Source: an uncultured archaeon (lineage in GTDB: Archaea > Thermoproteota > Nitrososphaeria_A > Caldarchaeales > Calditenuaceae). Taken from it: a stretch of DNA of 55,300 nucleotides. The notes beneath the pieces were generated by a model, which was not told the DNA's origin, searched no databases, and saw only the letters and a program-made list of their open reading frames with translations. This document shows, piece after piece, positions 28,064-36,518 of the stretch; within the stretch, counting starts at the first letter, position 1, and every line of letters starts with the position of its first letter. The DNA lies in contig CALIKS010000043.1 in assembly GCA_938017985.1 (NCBI GenBank), positions 1 to 55,300 on the forward strand, written 5' to 3'. The translations under genes were made by a program, and so were the position numbers.

Positions 28064-28481
28064 AGAGAGGTTCAGACAGGTAGAGGAAGCCCTTAAGAAT
28101 ATTATTACTCGCACTGGAGTCGCTCGGCTAGTCGAGGGAGGAGCCGAGCCGGCCAGGGCCTCTTATCCACGCGTGAGGATCTATGCTAGGCGTGGGAGAT
28201 CGCAGAGATATCTCGTTGGCTCAAGTGCAAGAATGCATATCTGGGATTTCGAGATAGTTATAGAGACTCTCAGCGCGGACTACTCTGAGAGCTATGAAGA
28301 GGCGCTTAGGATTCACTGGGCGATCTATGAGGCGATACTGGCTGAGCCTAACCTTGGAATAGAGTCGTTCTTTGTTGACGCTGAGCCTGCAGTCGAGTAT
28401 GAGTTGACTCAGGTAGGGAGTGATAGGGGAATGTATGGACACATGCTTGTCCAGACAATATCTGTGAGGGCTGAGGCATAG
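28050..28481 (+). CDS. tail terminator / tail-completion protein
   Basis: 143 residues. The layout YPRVRIYARRGRS, WDFEIVIETLSADYSE, EALRIHWAIYEAIL, then GHMLVQTISVRAEA matches tail terminator (gpU/HK97 gp10-neighbour) proteins, which cap the tail tube and join it to the head. GTG start overlapping the membrane-protein gene. Assignment relies on size, alpha/beta pattern and its place just before the tail-tube gene. Confidence 0.6.
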   Translation: MGVAEERFRQVEEALKNIITRTGVARLVEGGAEPARASYPRVRIYARRGRSQRYLVGSSARMHIWDFEIVIETLSADYSESYEEALRIHWAIYEAILAEPNLGIESFFVDAEPAVEYELTQVGSDRGMYGHMLVQTISVRAEA

Positions 28482-28485
28482 TTGG

Positions 28486-28533
28486 CCTCCTCCGTCCAGC
28501 TGGACACAGCGTGTCTGGGGACATAGGAGGTGA
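28486..28533 (+). promoter_or_regulatory. hairpin that can mask the tail-tube ribosome site
   Basis: The 58-base gap before the tail-tube ATG holds a strong Shine-Dalgarno, AGGAGGTGA (28525-28533), and 34 bases upstream its complement CCTCCT (28486-28491). Between them GACAC-AGC-GTGTC (28503-28515) forms a perfect small hairpin. The whole can fold as one long stem that would hide the ribosome site. Confidence 0.45.
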
Positions 28534-28539
28534 GTCAAC

Positions 28540-29475
28540 ATGAGTAGTTGGGCAAGATACATAGCACTGGCTAGGCAGTCCAGCATAGAGACACCTGCGA
28601 CGAGCGGCTTCAAGTACCTACATGCAGACTCCTGCGATCTTCACCTCGAGAAGGAATATGTCTATGACGATGAATGCATCAGCTACATCGAGTATTCAAG
28701 CGCATTTGAGGGGCTAAGAATAGTGAAGGGAGGAATCGAGCTGAGACTCAATCCATCTATGATTGGAGAGCTCCTCAACAGTTTCTTCGGAGGCTCGACG
28801 ACAACGCAGATAGATCCAGCACCCGTCTATGAGCATCTCTACACTCCGAGCAGCAATGTTGTTCCATATACAGTCATCGTTGCGGCTGGAGACGTGGCTG
28901 AGAGGTTTATTGGATGCGGAGTAAGCAGGCTTGAGTTCACGTTTGAGGCAGGCGAGCCGCCGATGATGAGGGCTGAAATATTGGGACGAGACATGGACCT
29001 CACGGAGCCGAGCACTCCCAGTTATCCATCAGTCAGAGACTGGCTGCCGATAGAAGTGTCATTAACGCTGGGCGGCGAGCAAGCATTCATCAAGAGGCTA
29101 GAACTAACTCTGGAGAACGGTCTGAGTGATGATGAATATGTATTGGGAAGCAACGTTCTGCAGAGATTATCGCCTAAGAAGTACAGCGTCGACATTAAGC
29201 TCTCAGCGAGACTGCTCGACACTTCTAGGCTTGAAGAATTCCTAGCTGGTTCAGAGACATCCATGACGATTAGTCTAACCGGCCCAGAGATAGATGGTTC
29301 AAATGAGAAGAGGTACCAGCTCATGATGCAGTTGCCGAGAGTCGTCTATGACTCACATGTCGCAGAGATAGATGCGAGGGAACTACTTGTCGAGGAATTA
29401 GAGATGAAGGCGCTTAGAAGTGAGAATGAACCATCGATAACCGTGTCCCTTAAGAACACCGAGATGGGATACTGA
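28540..29475 (+). CDS. major tail tube protein
   Basis: 311 residues, beta-rich. The N-terminal SSWARYIALARQSSIETPAT is a typical opening of siphovirus tail-tube proteins, followed by repeated strand pairs (IELRLNPSMIGELLNSFFGG, VSRLEFTFEAGEPPMMRAEI, IEVSLTLGGEQAFIKRLEL). The C-terminal SITVSLKNTEMGY completes the barrel. The strongest ribosome site in the cluster (AGGAGGTGA) suits a protein needed in many copies. No sheath gene follows, so the tail is non-contractile. Confidence 0.75.
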   Translation: MSSWARYIALARQSSIETPATSGFKYLHADSCDLHLEKEYVYDDECISYIEYSSAFEGLRIVKGGIELRLNPSMIGELLNSFFGGSTTTQIDPAPVYEHLYTPSSNVVPYTVIVAAGDVAERFIGCGVSRLEFTFEAGEPPMMRAEILGRDMDLTEPSTPSYPSVRDWLPIEVSLTLGGEQAFIKRLELTLENGLSDDEYVLGSNVLQRLSPKKYSVDIKLSARLLDTSRLEEFLAGSETSMTISLTGPEIDGSNEKRYQLMMQLPRVVYDSHVAEIDARELLVEELEMKALRSENEPSITVSLKNTEMGY

Positions 29476-29486
29476 GGCGATGAATA

Positions 29487-29768
29487 TTGAAGATCACTAT
29501 TGACAATGTGGAGTACGAGATAGAGACTAGGGCCAGCGCATGGCCACTGCTATCCCTTATCCAGAGATTCACATCTCCAAGTAGCCTAGAAGAGGCATTG
29601 AAGTCAGGCGAAGAGTTGGAGAAGCTCGTAGACAAGGTGTTAGAGCTCTGTGTAAAGCCATTTCCAGAGAGGCCGGAGCATAAGCCAATCCTAATAATCG
29701 CACTCATGAAGGCCGAAGACATAGCAGTAAAGGAAGCCATCAAGCTGGTCGAAAATTTCCGGGAATAG
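29487..29768 (+). CDS. tail assembly chaperone, short form (G-like)
   Basis: 93 residues, mainly helical and acidic, in the invariant position of tail chaperones between tail tube and tape measure. TTG start with weak GAGG upstream. The frame ends with TAG at 29766, seven bases after the slippery heptamer at 29753. Phage G/gpG homologues bind the tape measure during tail assembly; most ribosomes should make this form. Confidence 0.7.
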   Translation: MKITIDNVEYEIETRASAWPLLSLIQRFTSPSSLEEALKSGEELEKLVDKVLELCVKPFPERPEHKPILIIALMKAEDIAVKEAIKLVENFRE

Positions 29769-29920
29769 CTGAGGCGCTCGTCGTGCTGGGAGAAGCATTC
29801 GGAGTAAGGCCGAGCCAAATACTCAGTGGAAGCCTAGAAGACCTGATGCTGGACCTTGTACTCTACTCGAAAGTAGCTAAGAAGCGGCTGAAAAACCTGA
29901 AGAGACAGAAATGGTCATAG
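29487..29920 (+). CDS. tail assembly chaperone, -1 frameshift product (GT-like)
   Basis: Shifting -1 at A AAT TTC (29753-29759) joins the first 91 residues to an open 53-residue frame that has no ATG of its own near its beginning. This extension reads PGIAEALVVLGEAFG near the joint and ends KRLKNLKRQKWS before TAG (29918-29920). The product is 144 residues with a basic C-terminus. The next gene's ATG (29911) overlaps its end, as expected if the extension is translated. This is the classic G/GT arrangement of long-tailed phages. Confidence 0.75.
29753..29759 (+). other. programmed -1 frameshift slippery site
   Basis: Heptamer A AAT TTC in the zero frame fits the X XXY YYZ rule exactly; after slippage the tRNAs re-pair on AAA and TTT. 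A zero-frame stop follows after two further codons. The following bases (CCGGGAATAGCTGAGGC) are G+C-rich, and could contribute to pausing, but no strong pseudoknot is evident by eye. Confidence 0.72.
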
Positions 29921-30327
29921 AAATTTCGATGAAGGGAGTCGAAGAGGCGCTAAGAAAACTATCGCCAGAGCTGTATAGAAAAGTATTAATTGATTATCTC
30001 AACGCGAGCGCGGAGCTAGTCGCCTCACTATCCTCAGAACATGCGCCGAGAAGGACGGGAAAACTATCATCCTCAATCAGAGCGTCTAGGAAGGGTGAAC
30101 TACTCTTCGAGGTCGCATCAGAGGCGCCATACTCAATATACCTCGAGAAGGGAGTATCCCCTTTCACGCTTAATAGACCAGTCATGATAGATAATATTGG
30201 CTGGCGATTCATAAAGACGCATCTAGGAATTAAGCCAATAGGATTTATCTCGAGAGCATTAGCCATATGGAGACAAGCATCAAATAAATTATTTCAACAA
30301 ATACTAGAAGAAGCCAATCCTGACTGA
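29911..30327 (+). CDS. HK97 gp10-like head-tail / minor tail protein
   Basis: 138 residues. EHAPRRTGKLSSSIRASRKG followed by VASEAPYSIYLEKGVSPF is the HK97 gp10-like signature. The family usually lies before the tail-tube gene; here it follows the chaperones. It overlaps the GT extension by ten bases. Converges on no other gene and is followed by a T-rich stretch that may end some transcripts. Confidence 0.72.
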   Translation: MVIEISMKGVEEALRKLSPELYRKVLIDYLNASAELVASLSSEHAPRRTGKLSSSIRASRKGELLFEVASEAPYSIYLEKGVSPFTLNRPVMIDNIGWRFIKTHLGIKPIGFISRALAIWRQASNKLFQQILEEANPD

Positions 30328-30339
30328 TAAGTCAATTCT

Positions 30340-30382
30340 GTTTTTATTTTTAATTAATTATTTATTTGGGAATTTATAATAA
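30340..30382 (+). promoter_or_regulatory. T-tract terminator and internal promoter before the tape measure
   Basis: The 81-base gap holds a T-rich run (TTTTTATTTTTAATTAATTA, about 30340-30360), typical of archaeal termination. A TATA box AATTTATAATAA (30371-30382) follows, 27-38 bases before the tape-measure ATG. The distal tail genes can therefore be transcribed separately. Confidence 0.45.
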
Positions 30383-30408
30383 CTTGTCGAATTAATATCT
30401 ATTTTTGG

Positions 30409-31809
30409 ATGTCTGAAGGCGAGATTAGAATCAGCTTTGTTGCGGAGGATAGGGCTACGCCCAGCATTAAGACCGTCTCTGACGCCGTTAAGGAGTTCGG
30501 TGAGAGTAGCGAAGAAGTGAAGAGGATAGCTGCAGATGTTGTCAGGGAGTCGAGGGAGGAGCGTCAGGTACTAAGGGCAATCGCTGAGGAGTCCCAGCTA
30601 TTCAGTGAAAAGATGCAGTTTATGGCTGGTCAGCTCAATAATGTTGCATCCCTTGGTTCTAGGCTATTATCACTCTTCAATTCCTGGAACACTGCGATGA
30701 CTCGTGTCAATACGGCTCAGATTGCTCTTAATGATGCTCAGGAGAGGTATGAGCAGGCACTGAACCGTCTTGCATCCGCCGGGACAGTCGAGGAAGTAAT
30801 TAAGGCTCAGAGAGAGCTTGAGAAGGCGGAGAGAGATCTTGAGAAGGCTACTAGGAGCTTCGAGGAGGCTCAGCGCGATGCGCAGATGCAAGTAGTCGCC
30901 ATGGGGCTCAGCCTCGTCGGAATCGTCCCGCAGGGAATGCAGGCCGTGAATTCCCTTGCTACGCTTGCAAGAATGATGCCTACTCTTGTTGGAGGTATTA
31001 ACTCGTTGAAGGTGAGCTTCATGGGGCTTAACGTTGCGCTCGGCCCTGTCGGAATAGCGCTGACAGCCATAGGATTGCTGGTCGCTGCATATGAGACAAA
31101 CTTTCTTGGGTTCAGGGACGCGGTGAATTATGTCGCCTCCTCGATAGGGAGCATGCTAGGTCCAGCCTTGACCTGGCTCATGGATAACGTGTTGAAGCCG
31201 CTTGCCGACTTCTTATCATCAGTCTTCCAGTCAAGCATCCAGACAGTCATCAGAATAATGGACCTATTCTCGGCTGCCGGAAAATCGCTGGGCGAGGCGT
31301 TGGGCTGGGTATGGCAGAACATCCTCAGACCATTAGGCGAGTTCATTGCTGGACTATTCCTCAATTATCTAAGGGGATGGATAGAGGGATTTGAATGGGC
31401 CCAGAATATGGTAAAGAAGATCTGGGACACGATAACCAAGGTGATAAAATCAGCAATAGACGCCATTGCTGGATGGATAGAGGGGCTGACAAAGTCCGTC
31501 AAAGATGCATTCAAGTGGCTACACGAAACGCTTGTTGGACACTCAGTGGTTCCAGAAATGTGGAGGGGAATAATCAGCTGGTACGAGTGGGGGACGAGAA
31601 AGACAGCGAGCATACTTGAGCAGGCCAGAACGAGCCTTACTCCAAGGCTAGAGGCAGAGCTCTCATGGATAACACCTGAAGAAAGAACAAGCAACATCAA
31701 CCTAAAAGTATCAGTCAACATCTCCACAAATGCCGTCAACAATGACTGGGAGACATTAGCGGATAGGCTGGGAGCAGTAATCATGCGTCGCCTAAGAGGC
31801 GTGATTTAG
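30409..31809 (+). CDS. tape measure protein
   Basis: 466 residues. An N-terminal RISFVAEDRATPSIKTVSDA segment, typical of tape measures, then heptad-rich coiled coil (about 100-165, AQERYEQALNRLASAG), central hydrophobic helices (GINSLKVSFMGLNVALGPVG, ALTAIGLLVAAYE) and amphipathic Trp-rich helices to the end. The region around 31395-31540 has repeated W-x-x-I patterns. At about 0.15 nm per residue the tail would be near 70 nm. Longest hydrophobic protein in the tail cluster and placed after the chaperones, as usual. Confidence 0.82.
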   Translation: MSEGEIRISFVAEDRATPSIKTVSDAVKEFGESSEEVKRIAADVVRESREERQVLRAIAEESQLFSEKMQFMAGQLNNVASLGSRLLSLFNSWNTAMTRVNTAQIALNDAQERYEQALNRLASAGTVEEVIKAQRELEKAERDLEKATRSFEEAQRDAQMQVVAMGLSLVGIVPQGMQAVNSLATLARMMPTLVGGINSLKVSFMGLNVALGPVGIALTAIGLLVAAYETNFLGFRDAVNYVASSIGSMLGPALTWLMDNVLKPLADFLSSVFQSSIQTVIRIMDLFSAAGKSLGEALGWVWQNILRPLGEFIAGLFLNYLRGWIEGFEWAQNMVKKIWDTITKVIKSAIDAIAGWIEGLTKSVKDAFKWLHETLVGHSVVPEMWRGIISWYEWGTRKTASILEQARTSLTPRLEAELSWITPEERTSNINLKVSVNISTNAVNNDWETLADRLGAVIMRRLRGVI

Positions 31810-33672
31810 ATGACGATTGAATTACTTATCAGCCAGGAGGACTACGCCGACCGTGCAGTAAATCTCGTGAGGAGAATCTCTCACAGCATGCTTGAGAGCC
31901 TAGAGTTTGAGCTTATGAATCCAGAGCTCGACGAGACTTCTCCAGGAAGAGAAGTAGTGCTCATCGAGGATGGAGAACCAGTATTCGAGGGAGTAATCTA
32001 TCAGCGAGAAATGCGGAGAGAGAAGGAGCTCAGTAGGGCGAGATTCCTAGCATATAGCCGCCTGATAAACTATGAGAGGCATGTAGTATTCAGACTATAC
32101 AGGGCAGGCACCCATGCGGGAGAAATCATCAGGGACCTCGCCATGCTTGAGGAGGGCGTAGACCTGAGTGAAGTACTCGACGGAGAACAACTCGTCTCTG
32201 ACTGGCCAGTCGAGAATGCCTCTGCATTAGAAGTAATGAGAGACACGGCGCGTGGCATAAACTATCTACTAATGATGAGGCCTGGTGGGAGGCTCGTATT
32301 CAGGCCAAAAACGATGAGTACGCCTCTCGGAACGATAAGCGAGGACCAAGTAGTTGCGGCAGAACTAGTAGAAGACAAATGGCGGATGAGGAACAGAGTG
32401 ATATACATCGGAAGCGGAGGAGAAGTCCTAGCAGAAGTGTCTGAAGAGCCCGGCGACATGCCCCTCATAATTCATGACCCATTCCTCACGAGTAGTGCAG
32501 AGGCTGAGAGACGCGCCAGGACGAGGCTAATGATGGAGAAGGAGAGAGGAGTCAGTCTTAGACTTGAGATATTATCCGAGACCTGCAGAGAAATGGGGAT
32601 AGATATAGGCGAGACACTCCTCATAGACCTGCCATCACTCGGAACACGCAGCAAAGAAATGATAGTGCTCGGATTGGAGTATCAACCATCAGTAATGGAG
32701 AAGAAAAGAACGATTATTCTCGGAGGTGCGAGGGAATACTTCGAAGAATTTCTCGACGAGCTGACCAGGGGAGAAGCAGCTTCTAGGTTTGGACATAGAT
32801 TATCTGTCGCCGAGACTCTCAGCAATGTCTCGCTACTAGTATCCAGCATCGTGATGACGCAGAAGATGCAGGCAGATGCTAGGACGCTTAGAATTATCAA
32901 TAAGCCTCCCCTACTCTTAGAAAACCCGATAAATGTCGTGCTTGATGAGAACGGTGAGGCATGTCTGGCCGCGGGCTTCACTTCGGGAAGATTTGATTTT
33001 ATCTTTAGGCCAGAGTCTCCCCTCTTCACTAGGTGGCTCAGAACGCATTACAATTGCAGAGAAATGGATGGATACGTTAGTGTCGACCTGCTTAGAGGAG
33101 ATGGAACAATAATTGAGCGAGACATACCGCCAGACTATGAGTTCAAGTATCTGCCACCTACTCCTGGAGAATTGACCCACGATGCGGAGAAGTGGCGTGC
33201 CGAGAATGCAGTAATCACTAGCTCCGAGTTATCAATAGTGTCGGACCGTAGCATTAAGACTACTAGGCTAGAGACTGGAACCATGAGGCTCGTCTATCCA
33301 TCGATTGGTTATTTGGGATGGAGCCTTAGGGGGATGAGGTTTCTTCGTCTATACCTATACTCGGCAATCGATGGAAACGTTATGGTTAGGCTCCAACAAT
33401 CTGCAAATGAGTATTGTTCAGCAAATCTAAGCGTCTATGCCGGGCTATGGACGAGAAACGAGGTAGATCTATCATCAGTCATAGGCGACCTCCAAGTGCT
33501 TAACTGGCTAGAGCTTGAGACGAGTCTCCCCGTGCTCAGCATTGATTCTGATTATCTCCTCATACCTGCCATGAATGAGAGAATCATCATGCGTTTCATG
33601 CTTTCTAGGCAGAGACCCACTGATGAGTCGCCTAGAGTTGCCTTAGCCAAGATTGTCTGGAGGGAGGGATAG
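31810..33672 (+). CDS. tail hub / distal tail protein (gpD/gp27-like)
   Basis: 620 residues. The first ~380 follow the tail-hub fold: a beta-rich start (LEFELMNPELDETSPGREVV then VFEGVIYQREMRRE), repeated barrels, and SSAEAERRARTRLMMEKERG with a LRLEILSETCREMGIDIGET strand. The C-terminal ~240 residues are beta-rich and may serve as adaptor for the fibre. Starts directly after the tape measure stop. Forms the tail tip ring, but no peptidoglycan hydrolase domain is seen, as suits an archaeal target. Confidence 0.68.
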   Translation: MTIELLISQEDYADRAVNLVRRISHSMLESLEFELMNPELDETSPGREVVLIEDGEPVFEGVIYQREMRREKELSRARFLAYSRLINYERHVVFRLYRAGTHAGEIIRDLAMLEEGVDLSEVLDGEQLVSDWPVENASALEVMRDTARGINYLLMMRPGGRLVFRPKTMSTPLGTISEDQVVAAELVEDKWRMRNRVIYIGSGGEVLAEVSEEPGDMPLIIHDPFLTSSAEAERRARTRLMMEKERGVSLRLEILSETCREMGIDIGETLLIDLPSLGTRSKEMIVLGLEYQPSVMEKKRTIILGGAREYFEEFLDELTRGEAASRFGHRLSVAETLSNVSLLVSSIVMTQKMQADARTLRIINKPPLLLENPINVVLDENGEACLAAGFTSGRFDFIFRPESPLFTRWLRTHYNCREMDGYVSVDLLRGDGTIIERDIPPDYEFKYLPPTPGELTHDAEKWRAENAVITSSELSIVSDRSIKTTRLETGTMRLVYPSIGYLGWSLRGMRFLRLYLYSAIDGNVMVRLQQSANEYCSANLSVYAGLWTRNEVDLSSVIGDLQVLNWLELETSLPVLSIDSDYLLIPAMNERIIMRFMLSRQRPTDESPRVALAKIVWREG

Positions 33673-35652
33673 ATGAGTCAGATAACTTATACTGAGCTTG
33701 AGGGGCAGCCCCTGAGGTGGCCGTATAGACAGGCAGTCCCCATAGAGGCTGAGCAGGTATCTGATAATTCTCCGAAGACTTGGAGCGTATCGACTACTCC
33801 TGCCACGTTGATACAGAACGCTAACACTGGGACGAGTAATGATGTCTATGGCGCCAACATGTTGGCTCAGGTCTTTATCACGCCTAATAGTGCCGTGAAA
33901 ATAACGTCCATTCAGTTGTATGGACTTAAGTCTGGCTCGCCTCCTAACCCTACAGTCGTAGAGATTCGGGACATAAAAGAAAGTAATGAATCGGTAATTG
34001 ATAATGTATATCCGGCCTCCGCAAATATTTTTAGCTATTTGAGGACTAGTCATTATACAATAAATAATGCAATACTTGCGCAGAGAATAAATTATCCGAA
34101 AAATTATGTCCCCACTTCTATAACTGTATACTGTAATGGCGCGGCCACTTATACATTTACTATTAGGAAGGGAAGCATTACTGGAGAAATAGTTTATGGG
34201 CCTCATGAATTCACGTCGGGGGGATACGGCTTCGTTACTATTAATATTCCAGCTCAAAATGCTCCATTTCTATCAGCAAACACGGATTATTTCTATAGAT
34301 TTGACAATAATGCGGGAAGAGGATTAGGAAATCATGAATCTAATGTTAGTCCCTATGGCGAGGCATGGATAGGGACTTCTCCAGACCCAAATAAAGATTT
34401 TGAGCATAAGATTGATGGAATAATTAGTGCGCCATTTCAATTATATGGCTCTCGCAGAATAGCCATGCCTTTCACGACTGTATATGACGTTGGAAAAATA
34501 GAGTTCGTAATTAAAAAAATAGGTAATCCATCAGACTTAGTAATTGAATTAAGATATGGTGATAAAGACGGCCCTATAATAAGCCAGACAACTATTTCGG
34601 CAAATGATATTTCCACTGTTTTATCATGGGTATCCGCATCGTTTAGCTATGATACAATATATCACGGGGAAAAGACTTTCTATTTTATATTCAAGACAAG
34701 CGGAGGCGACTCTGAGAATTATTACGAAATACATTATGCCGAGGCGAGTGGGACAATTTACATAGACACGGGTGAAGGATGGCAATCACAAAACAATTCA
34801 TCACTATTAAAAATACATGTCAAGAAAATTTATCCGGGGGAAAATGTTTTAACAAGAGGAGAAATATCACCAGCGACATGGGGAACCTCGGCTGCATGGA
34901 GAAGCGCATCCATGACATCAATAGCGCTTAGACCTAATACGGTTTATTCATTGGTTGTTTACACGATTGGGGGAGACGCATCAAATAAATATGTAATCCA
35001 TTGTGGAGCCTCAAGCTTGGCAGGATTATTAGAATATTCCTTAACATCAAGCAATTCAGGCGGCTCGTGGACAATTGACACGACTAAAGACCTGAGCTTT
35101 AAGCTCGATGGCGTAGCATACGCAAAAATATATGATGGTTTTAGAGAAATAATTCAAGTAAATGCGCCTGCAATACCTATATTGCAAACGTATGTAGTGG
35201 CGCAGACCTCTAGCAGCATGGAGTTTGCGGGATTTGATGATTATACTCTCACATCGCAAATAACGACTAGTACTTCAACGTCCCAGACAAAGATAACTAC
35301 ATTATCAGCGACGTGGAGCAGGCTTAGAAACTCGCTAACTATGAAAAAAATAAGATGGGAGATATGGGGTGCAGGCGCGGGACTATCGACAAAAGCATTA
35401 ACACAAATTCATGCATACTACAACGTTAATCCTGTTAGGCCTCGTGACTTTGGGTTTACTGAGCTATACATCCTTAGAATAACTGCAGCTGAAGATGGAA
35501 CCCTCGTAATGATAAATGAGCATCAGGCCGCCATGATTTATCTACCCAACAATGGCGACTCATACATAGCTCCTGGAAACTTCAACTTTCCAGCATATAT
35601 AATAACAGTCCTATCAGGCAAACCAATAATAGACATGATTGGAATATTGTAG
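33673..35652 (+). CDS. tail fibre / receptor-binding protein with repeated beta modules
   Basis: 659 residues, almost all beta. Three related modules recur: MLAQVFITPNSAVKITSIQL near 60, APFQLYGSRRIAMPFTT near 250, and a third ending PNTVYSLVVYTIGGD near 430. Each carries a T-x-Y-x-F/V core strand and a NYYEIHY/NKYVIH strand, a layout seen in carbohydrate- or surface-binding jelly-roll repeats. The end (FGFTELYILRITAAEDGTL, INEHQAAMIYL) differs. The middle part (33960-35200) is much richer in A+T than both ends. Likely the adhesin of the particle. Confidence 0.65.
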   Translation: MSQITYTELEGQPLRWPYRQAVPIEAEQVSDNSPKTWSVSTTPATLIQNANTGTSNDVYGANMLAQVFITPNSAVKITSIQLYGLKSGSPPNPTVVEIRDIKESNESVIDNVYPASANIFSYLRTSHYTINNAILAQRINYPKNYVPTSITVYCNGAATYTFTIRKGSITGEIVYGPHEFTSGGYGFVTINIPAQNAPFLSANTDYFYRFDNNAGRGLGNHESNVSPYGEAWIGTSPDPNKDFEHKIDGIISAPFQLYGSRRIAMPFTTVYDVGKIEFVIKKIGNPSDLVIELRYGDKDGPIISQTTISANDISTVLSWVSASFSYDTIYHGEKTFYFIFKTSGGDSENYYEIHYAEASGTIYIDTGEGWQSQNNSSLLKIHVKKIYPGENVLTRGEISPATWGTSAAWRSASMTSIALRPNTVYSLVVYTIGGDASNKYVIHCGASSLAGLLEYSLTSSNSGGSWTIDTTKDLSFKLDGVAYAKIYDGFREIIQVNAPAIPILQTYVVAQTSSSMEFAGFDDYTLTSQITTSTSTSQTKITTLSATWSRLRNSLTMKKIRWEIWGAGAGLSTKALTQIHAYYNVNPVRPRDFGFTELYILRITAAEDGTLVMINEHQAAMIYLPNNGDSYIAPGNFNFPAYIITVLSGKPIIDMIGIL

Positions 35653-35654
35653 AG

Positions 35655-35894
35655 GTGAAAAATGTGAGCTGGATAGACGGTGAGACAGGACTACCATTAG
35701 AGACGGCTGAGAAAATTAAGAAAAAGCTACAAGCAATAATGCTTGAAACGCTGAGGATTAAGGAGAAAGAGGAGCAAATCATAAATGAGGTCAATACTCT
35801 TAGAAACAGGATAGACGAGCTAGCAGCAGAGAACATTCAGCTCAAGGAAATTATTGATAAGCTCACTAAGATTAATTATTCATCCGAAGTGTAG
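35655..35894 (+). CDS. small coiled-coil protein, last gene of tail operon
   Basis: 79 residues; from about residue 20 to 70 a continuous heptad pattern (IKKKLQAIMLETLRIKEKEE, LRNRIDELAAENIQLKEII) predicts a coiled coil. GTG start just after the fibre stop. It may be a fibre chaperone or trimeriser. Ends five bases before the convergent stop of the CBS gene, which marks the edge of the particle locus. Confidence 0.6.
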   Translation: MKNVSWIDGETGLPLETAEKIKKKLQAIMLETLRIKEKEEQIINEVNTLRNRIDELAAENIQLKEIIDKLTKINYSSEV

Positions 35895-35899
35895 AATTT

Positions 35900-36454
35900 T
35901 TATCGCTTTAGCCGCTCATCACTGAGCAGCCCATAACCTATGTGTGTCTTGTCTATGTGTCTCGAGAGCTCGCCCACCGTTCCGAAAACTGAGCCGCAGT
36001 ATGGACACTTAACGTTTTCCTCAACCTCGATCTCAGGCATGATTATGGGCCTGCCCGTAGTGTCGCCTATAAATGCCATCAGGCTAATGATGCCTAATAT
36101 CTTGTCTCCGCTCATAACGACGAGTCTCCTGATGCCCTTCTTAGACATTGTAGCTATTGCGTCGCTGACCTTCGTGTCTGGAGGAACAGTGACCAGCGGG
36201 GTTGTCATGACCTCGCCTATCCGCGTGCATTTTGGGTCTCTGCCCTCAGCCACAACTCTGTAAAGCACGTCTCTTTCAGTAAGTATACCGATTGGCCTGC
36301 CCTCCTTAGTCACTATGACGCTTCCATAGCCGTTCTCACGCATAGCCCTTACGGCCTCCTGAACTATTGCTGATTCTTCAAGCACAATGTAGCCGCGTCT
36401 AACGTATTTTGAGACTGGCTCAAATAGAAAATCTCCACTCATGAGTATAGACAT
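35900..36454 (-). CDS. CBS-pair protein with C-terminal C2H2 zinc finger
   Basis: About 184 residues. Two CBS motifs (residues ~10-130): SAIVQEAVRAMRENGYGSVIV with GILTERDVLYRV, and TKVSDAIATMSKKGIRRLVV with ILGIISLMAF. The C-terminus CPYCGSVFGTVGELSRHIDKTH is a C2H2 finger. CBS pairs bind adenine nucleotides; the finger suggests DNA binding, so a nucleotide-sensing regulator is plausible. ATG at 36454 is preferred to the TTG at 36511. Divergent from the dolichol-kinase-like gene. Confidence 0.82.
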   Translation of the reverse strand: MSILMSGDFLFEPVSKYVRRGYIVLEESAIVQEAVRAMRENGYGSVIVTKEGRPIGILTERDVLYRVVAEGRDPKCTRIGEVMTTPLVTVPPDTKVSDAIATMSKKGIRRLVVMSGDKILGIISLMAFIGDTTGRPIIMPEIEVEENVKCPYCGSVFGTVGELSRHIDKTHIGYGLLSDERLKR

Positions 36455-36518
36455 GAAGAATTCTATTAATATCTTACGAATAGCCCATCTATCTGTAATG
36501 CTTAAATTCAAATCCTAA

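Noticed and set aside
33643-34257. 204-codon antisense frame opposite the start of the tail fibre gene
   Set aside because: No recognisable protein features; sense frame is a continuous beta-repeat protein.
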